Source: Caprella mutica (taxonomy: Eukaryota; Arthropoda; Malacostraca; Amphipoda; Caprellidae). Taken from it: a DNA stretch of 64,000 nucleotides. Shown one piece after another: positions 59,648-64,000 of the stretch (positions within the stretch are counted from its first letter, which is position 1; each line of letters starts with the position of its first letter). The notes beneath the pieces were generated by a model. That model saw only the letters and a program-made list of their open reading frames with translations. It was not told the origin of the DNA and made no database searches. A program made the translations under genes and the position numbers. The DNA lies in NCBI GenBank assembly GCA_947561585.1, contig CANNZV010003193.1:24-64023 (forward strand), written 5' to 3'.

Positions 59648-60115
59648 TGGTGTGTTCCCGTACTGAAGAGCTTGAAGAACATTCTTTCAAACTACAAAGT
59701 ACGGTTCTTCAGTTTGCTTCCACGAATCCACATGCAACCAATATAGTTTAGTGAATAATGTCACTAATTGATTAGGGAACTCAATAATCAATAATTTGGT
59801 TTTAAGGGTTTAATCCATTTAATCAATTAATAATTAATCTCCAAACATTTAACATTCGGTCAATTATTAATTTCATGAATTTCCCAATACGAACGGGTTT
59901 TCCTCCCGTAATTTTTTTTTTCGTTTGTTTGTTTACGTTTGGGACGTCACGAAGGACATCTCGATGAGCTATATATATATATTTTGTATATTTATATATA
60001 TTTTGTCGATTTCAGGAACCGTGACGAACGTTCTTCAAGTTCTAAGGCACGAGAACTGATTGTTCTCGTAAAACTTAAGGACTTTTTTCGAGTTCTTCAG
60101 CATGGGAACGCACCA
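59648..60115. mobile_element. TTA-flanked MITE, PIF/Harbinger-like
   Basis: TTA (59645-59647 and 60116-60118) flanks ends TGGTGTGTTCCCGTACTGAA at left and TGGTGCGTTCCCATGCTGAA on the complement at right; the match continues for about 35 bp. A 3-bp TTA duplication is typical of PIF/Harbinger. The right part contains AAGTTCTAAGGCACGAGAAC, with AGTTCTCGTGCC symmetry. The short frame at 59939-60130 is within the element and non-coding. Confidence 0.82.
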
Positions 60116-60118
60116 TTA

Positions 60119-60684
60119 GTTCCAGGGTAAGGTCCCGTCTGTATAAGTTCTTATGTAATCCCTGTATCTTTTACTTCTGAGATATCCTTTCAATGGCACA
60201 ATTTATATATGTTATAAAAGAAGCAACGTAGATATCATACAGTGGAACTTGCATTATAATACATAGAGAATTATTAAATTAAAATAGAAATGACCTTTGA
60301 TAACACAAAAATTAATATCCTTTTAATTATAGGTATTCATTTTTGTTTTGATAAATGTTTTAAATTTTCACAATGAATTCTGAATAGATTTTATTGAAAA
60401 AATAAAACATATAATTTCAGTTCATGAAAAAAATAGTAGTACAAATAATAATAATAAGTTACAGTTAAAATGAGTGCAATAGACCAGAAGATTTAAAGTC
60501 TACCAAACGATGGTGAATTCACTGCACCAAACATTAACTGTGGTAATTAGGGAAGGATGATATAAACTAATGTGTTCGGATAGAATAAATATAAAATAAA
60601 TATATATTATTTATGACATAAAATATCTCAATAATTGATATCATATTTAACGTTCAAGAAAATTACATACTAATGCTGAAAGGT
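60119..60684. other. No recognised feature
   Basis: AT-rich, no exon support. Confidence 0.5.
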
Positions 60685-61165
60685 AATTCTGTATTACTCA
60701 TCACTACTGTATTAACTCATCACTCCTGTATTAACTCATCACTCCTGTATTAACTCATCACTCCTGTATTAACTCATCACTCCTGTATTACTCATCACTG
60801 CTGTATTAACTCATCACTCCTGTATTACTCATCATTCCTGTATTACTCATCATTCCTGTATAAACTCATCCCTCCTGTATTAACTCATCACTCCTGTATT
60901 AACTCATCACTAATGTATTAACTCATCACTCTTGTATTTACTCATCACTAATGTATTACCTCATCACTCCTGTATTAACTCATCACTCTTGTATTTACTC
61001 ATCACTAATGTATTACCTCATCACTCCTGTATTAACTCATCACTCCTGTATTTACTCATCACTCCTGTATTACTCATCATTCCTGTATTTACTCATCACT
61101 CCTGTATTAATCATCAGTCCTGTTAATATTAACTCATCACTCCTGTATTAACTCATCACTCTTGT
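60685..61165 (+). repeat. 17-19 bp tandem array
   Basis: About 25 copies of AACTCATCACTCCTGTATT, with 17-bp variants lacking AA and variants ACTAATG or ATTCCTG. The overlapping frames rich in ITPVLTHHSCI are by-products of the array. Confidence 0.95.
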
Positions 61166-61330
61166 TTTTCCTAACATTAGCTTCTCCATTCACGCCAGCT
61201 TTATTTTTCTTTCTTTTTCCTGGTCGTTTACTGAACTCTTCTCTAATTTTCCGAAAGCTTCGGACTATTTCTTTTGTTGCAAAGAATACATCTTGTCTGA
61301 ACTACTGTCAGATGGAAGATCTTTAGAAAA
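61166..61330. other. No recognised feature
   Basis: Short unique stretch between two arrays. Confidence 0.5.
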
Positions 61331-61640
61331 CAATAAACAATGAGTGACATTGTAAGTATTGTGAGACACAGGCTATTGTAAGGAGACTACCATCATTAAA
61401 AAGAGCAATGAAACAATAAACAATGAGTGGCATTGTAAATATTGTGAGACACAGGCTATTGTAAGGGGACTACCATCATTATACAGAGCAATGAAACAAT
61501 AAACAATGAGTGGCATTGTAAATATTGTGAGACACAGGCTATTGTAAGGGGACTACCTTCATTAAACAGAGCAATGAAACAATTAACAATGAGTGACATT
61601 GTAAGTATTGTGAGACACAGGCTATTGTAAGAGGTCAATC
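61331..61640 (+). repeat. 83-bp tandem array
   Basis: Nearly four copies spaced exactly 83 bp (61331, 61414, 61497, 61580). The unit has CAATAAACAATGAGTGGCAT, GTGAGACACAGGCTATTGTA, GGGGACTACC and CATTA. The minus-strand frame at 61456-61638 is an artefact of the repeat. Confidence 0.95.
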
Positions 61641-63510
61641 AAACATTGAATAATTACTTCCTCTTCACATTTACTCATTTCTAATTATTTTAATGATATC
61701 GCAGATGTGATTGTGCTCATGTAATAATTCATTAACGTTATATTAAAATATTAACTAACTGCTGTGATAAATATTAATGTTATATAACGTCTGAATAGGT
61801 AGCCACTTTTCTACAGTTATTATTCTTCTCATCATTTGATTGGATGCTAATTAATGAAGTGTAGAATTTATTATTTATTTGACGAGTAATGCAAACAGTA
61901 AATAAAACAAAACGATTTTTTGACTTCGGTCAAACAGTAACCTACGTAAATAAATTAACGCTTGGAAGTAATTAATTACAAAGCTACCAAGTAAATGGAA
62001 GAATTTGATTGTTGAAAATAATGAAAATATTTGGAATAAAAGTATAGAAAAAGTAAACCATCTTGAACCCTCATCATACATTTAGATCATGTGAGAAGAA
62101 TATATAACTTAACATTGTTTATTTTAATTTAGTATTTTAATTTCAATTCTTTTCCCATATATGGTCGAAAATGTGGAACCATCCGATAACACATGAGCTA
62201 ACCATAAGTGAGTGTGGCGTTGTTGAATTTTTACTTCTTGTTTAGAAAATTTATTCGTTTCTCAATATTCAAAGTTTAGATTTTATTCAATCTTGGATAA
62301 AAGTTCTTCAAATTTGACTGAATTGGTAGAATAACTTTCTCTCTTTGTTCACAATTTCCAATTGTAATATTTGTTATGGATTATTAGTTCACGATTTTCA
62401 ATAATTAAGAATATATTAGGCTTCAACAACAATAATAGAGTTAAATTGAATATCATTAATTCTTCTTATTCATGTAGACATTTTTCAGTAGTAATACAGT
62501 TTGTAAAATAGAAATATGATATAATGTTGCTTTAACATGATGACTGAAATACCAAAGACGTCATATTGCAATATTTTCGGCCACGCCTCGTTTATTGTTC
62601 TAGTTTTTTGCTCAGAGAGAAGATGCCTAATTAATTAGGCCTATATGTGCATTTTAGAAATATTGCAATGACTCCATTTTATCCTCCGTGTCGACTGTTC
62701 GAAAAGAAGAACAAGTCATTAAAATGGCAACCGTAAAGAGAGATTGATTCTTTTCTTATCAAATCACACAATTCTATTTTTATACCCAAATGACAGTCAC
62801 CAATTACAAAAAAATAAAATAGAAATATGAAAATTAATATGAGATTGGCTTCTAACATTTGATTCCGAATCAACTTCATGCGCTTCGTAGTGTATTACCA
62901 TTCAGGAGTCTGGATGAACAATGCCATCTACAAAATAATAAGACCAACTCAGAAATGTTGTGTTTTTGTATCTAAATGCTAATGAAGACTCTGGACTCTG
63001 TATTACATTTCAGGTTTTGGACTAATTTACCTCTTCTTTTCCTTTCATGAAGTTATACTTATCAAATCAGAAATCCTGCCACAGGTCCTCTTTCTTTTTC
63101 CCTTCATTTTGCCCCCACCTCTTCCTTCTTCGGAAGCTCTCTCCTTCGACAGTAACTAAAATCTACCGAAATATTTTCTCTCTCTACGTACAAAAAAATG
63201 TTACATAATTCCAATGGTGGATAATAATATCCCTACAATCGACTTTAAATTTTCTTCTATACCCTTCTATACCCATCTGGGGAATAATTTACAAGTTGTA
63301 ACTTGAAGTATATTTACAAGAAGGTTATTAAAATCTTGACGTTGAAGGTATTTTTTGGTTTGGAGATTTCGAATATAAAAATATTTATTCATTATCAGAT
63401 ACAAATGATAAAAATCTGGATCTAACAATTCTAATATGACCAATGAATTAGAACTGTCGAATAACTCGTAGCTTTCCTTATGTACTACATTCACAACTTT
63501 AAAGGTACGT
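61641..63510. other. No supported gene
   Basis: AT-rich. Minus-strand frames at 61875-62081, 62679-62879 and 63267-63494 have no recognised domains. Confidence 0.5.
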
Positions 63511-63511
63511 A

Positions 63512-63605
63512 CATGTTAAACAACTCAGGTGCATCAACTCACCTGTACACCGGTTTAACTAATATATTTCACATGCATCAACTCACCTGTAAACCGGTTT
63601 ATCTA
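63512..63605 (+). repeat. 44-bp tandem duplication
   Basis: Two full copies containing TGCATCAACTCACCTGTAMA then CCGGTTTAWCTATATA (63532 and 63576), with a partial copy before them. Confidence 0.8.
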
Positions 63606-64000
63606 TATACATCACTCCGGTACCACAGTACGTGATGCGGTGTGTAAGCGTGTGAACGGTGCGGTAACGGTTGTAACTTGCACGGTAATGAAGTTTCACC
63701 CCCTTCAAGTGCAGTGATGGAAGATTTTGGAGCTGAGGGAAGAAATGAAGATTTAGCTTATAAAGAATGTGGACATTTCTCACGGTAAAAGCAACCTATG
63801 ACTTTGTGTGATAATATTTAAAGTTAGGTCCTCCATCTGTCGTAATAAACTCTCGTGTAAATGTAGCAAACAAACATCAAGGGCCTTCAGTAGAGCTGAG
63901 TAGAGCTCTCTCTCTCTCTATTTGCTCTACAAAAAGGTCAGTGTGTTTTTTTTGTGTGACAGGTAATATTTGATGAACAGAAGAAAAAAAACTATATGTA
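63606..64000. other. No supported gene; (CT)n run
   Basis: A slightly GC-richer patch at 63615-63700 has no domain in any frame. A (CT)n microsatellite lies at about 63905-63919. Confidence 0.45.

Noticed and set aside
60932..61151. Frames with repeated THHSCI-type residues
   Set aside because: Translation of the AACTCATCACTCCTGTATT tandem array in two frames.

Overview
This window looks like nuclear DNA of an animal, most likely an arthropod. It is strongly AT-rich, coding exons are few and split by short GT-AG introns, and most of the recognisable content is DNA transposons, MITEs and tandem arrays. Tc1/mariner remnants, hAT-type 8-bp target duplications and a sidestep/nephrin-like immunoglobulin-superfamily exon fit an arthropod. 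A copepod is a reasonable guess, but the sequence alone does not prove the taxon. There is no operon structure, and I found no convincing tRNA, rRNA or CRISPR array.

Two genes can be supported. (1) At 15464-16621 on the plus strand there is a small three-exon gene for a type II membrane protein of a DXD-containing glycosyltransferase-like family. It has clean splice sites and a poly(A) signal, but the predicted protein stops early. (2) At 54712-55185 on the minus strand lie the last exons of a cell-surface receptor: a fibronectin-type-III-like half domain followed by a transmembrane segment. The first of these exons carries an in-frame stop just before its donor site. A 125-residue ORF at 49662-50039 is listed only as a weak hypothetical.

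The rest is a mobile-element landscape. Region 0-14 kb: a 32-bp array (430-936) with an inverted partner (4796-4995), a partial pogo/Tigger-like MITE, a mariner with long inverted arms (3144-4040), a poly(A)-tailed insert (4431-4600), a 20-bp array with a conserved tail, a diverged MITE (9565-10335), an element with mirrored subterminal arrays (10341-11307), a hAT MITE directly beside it (11325-11503), and a 16-bp array of about 1.1 kb. Region 17-36 kb: a mariner with IR/DR ends (19385-20938), a hAT-type element (22366-23643), short MITEs, a TTAA-flanked hairpin element (29790-30302), a complete pogo/Tigger-like MITE (33290-33890) and another mirrored-array element (34695-35622). Region 37-64 kb: a 35-bp array sharing its tail with the array at 8 kb, two unrelated arrays that both have a 52-bp unit, several shorter arrays, and a TTA-flanked MITE (59648-60115). 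The stretch from 40 to 46.7 kb is almost free of recognisable features.

The most distinctive pattern is a set of non-autonomous elements whose two ends are inverted arrays of a short phrase. The phrase differs from element to element, while the 8-bp target duplications, outermost bases and some internal modules are shared.
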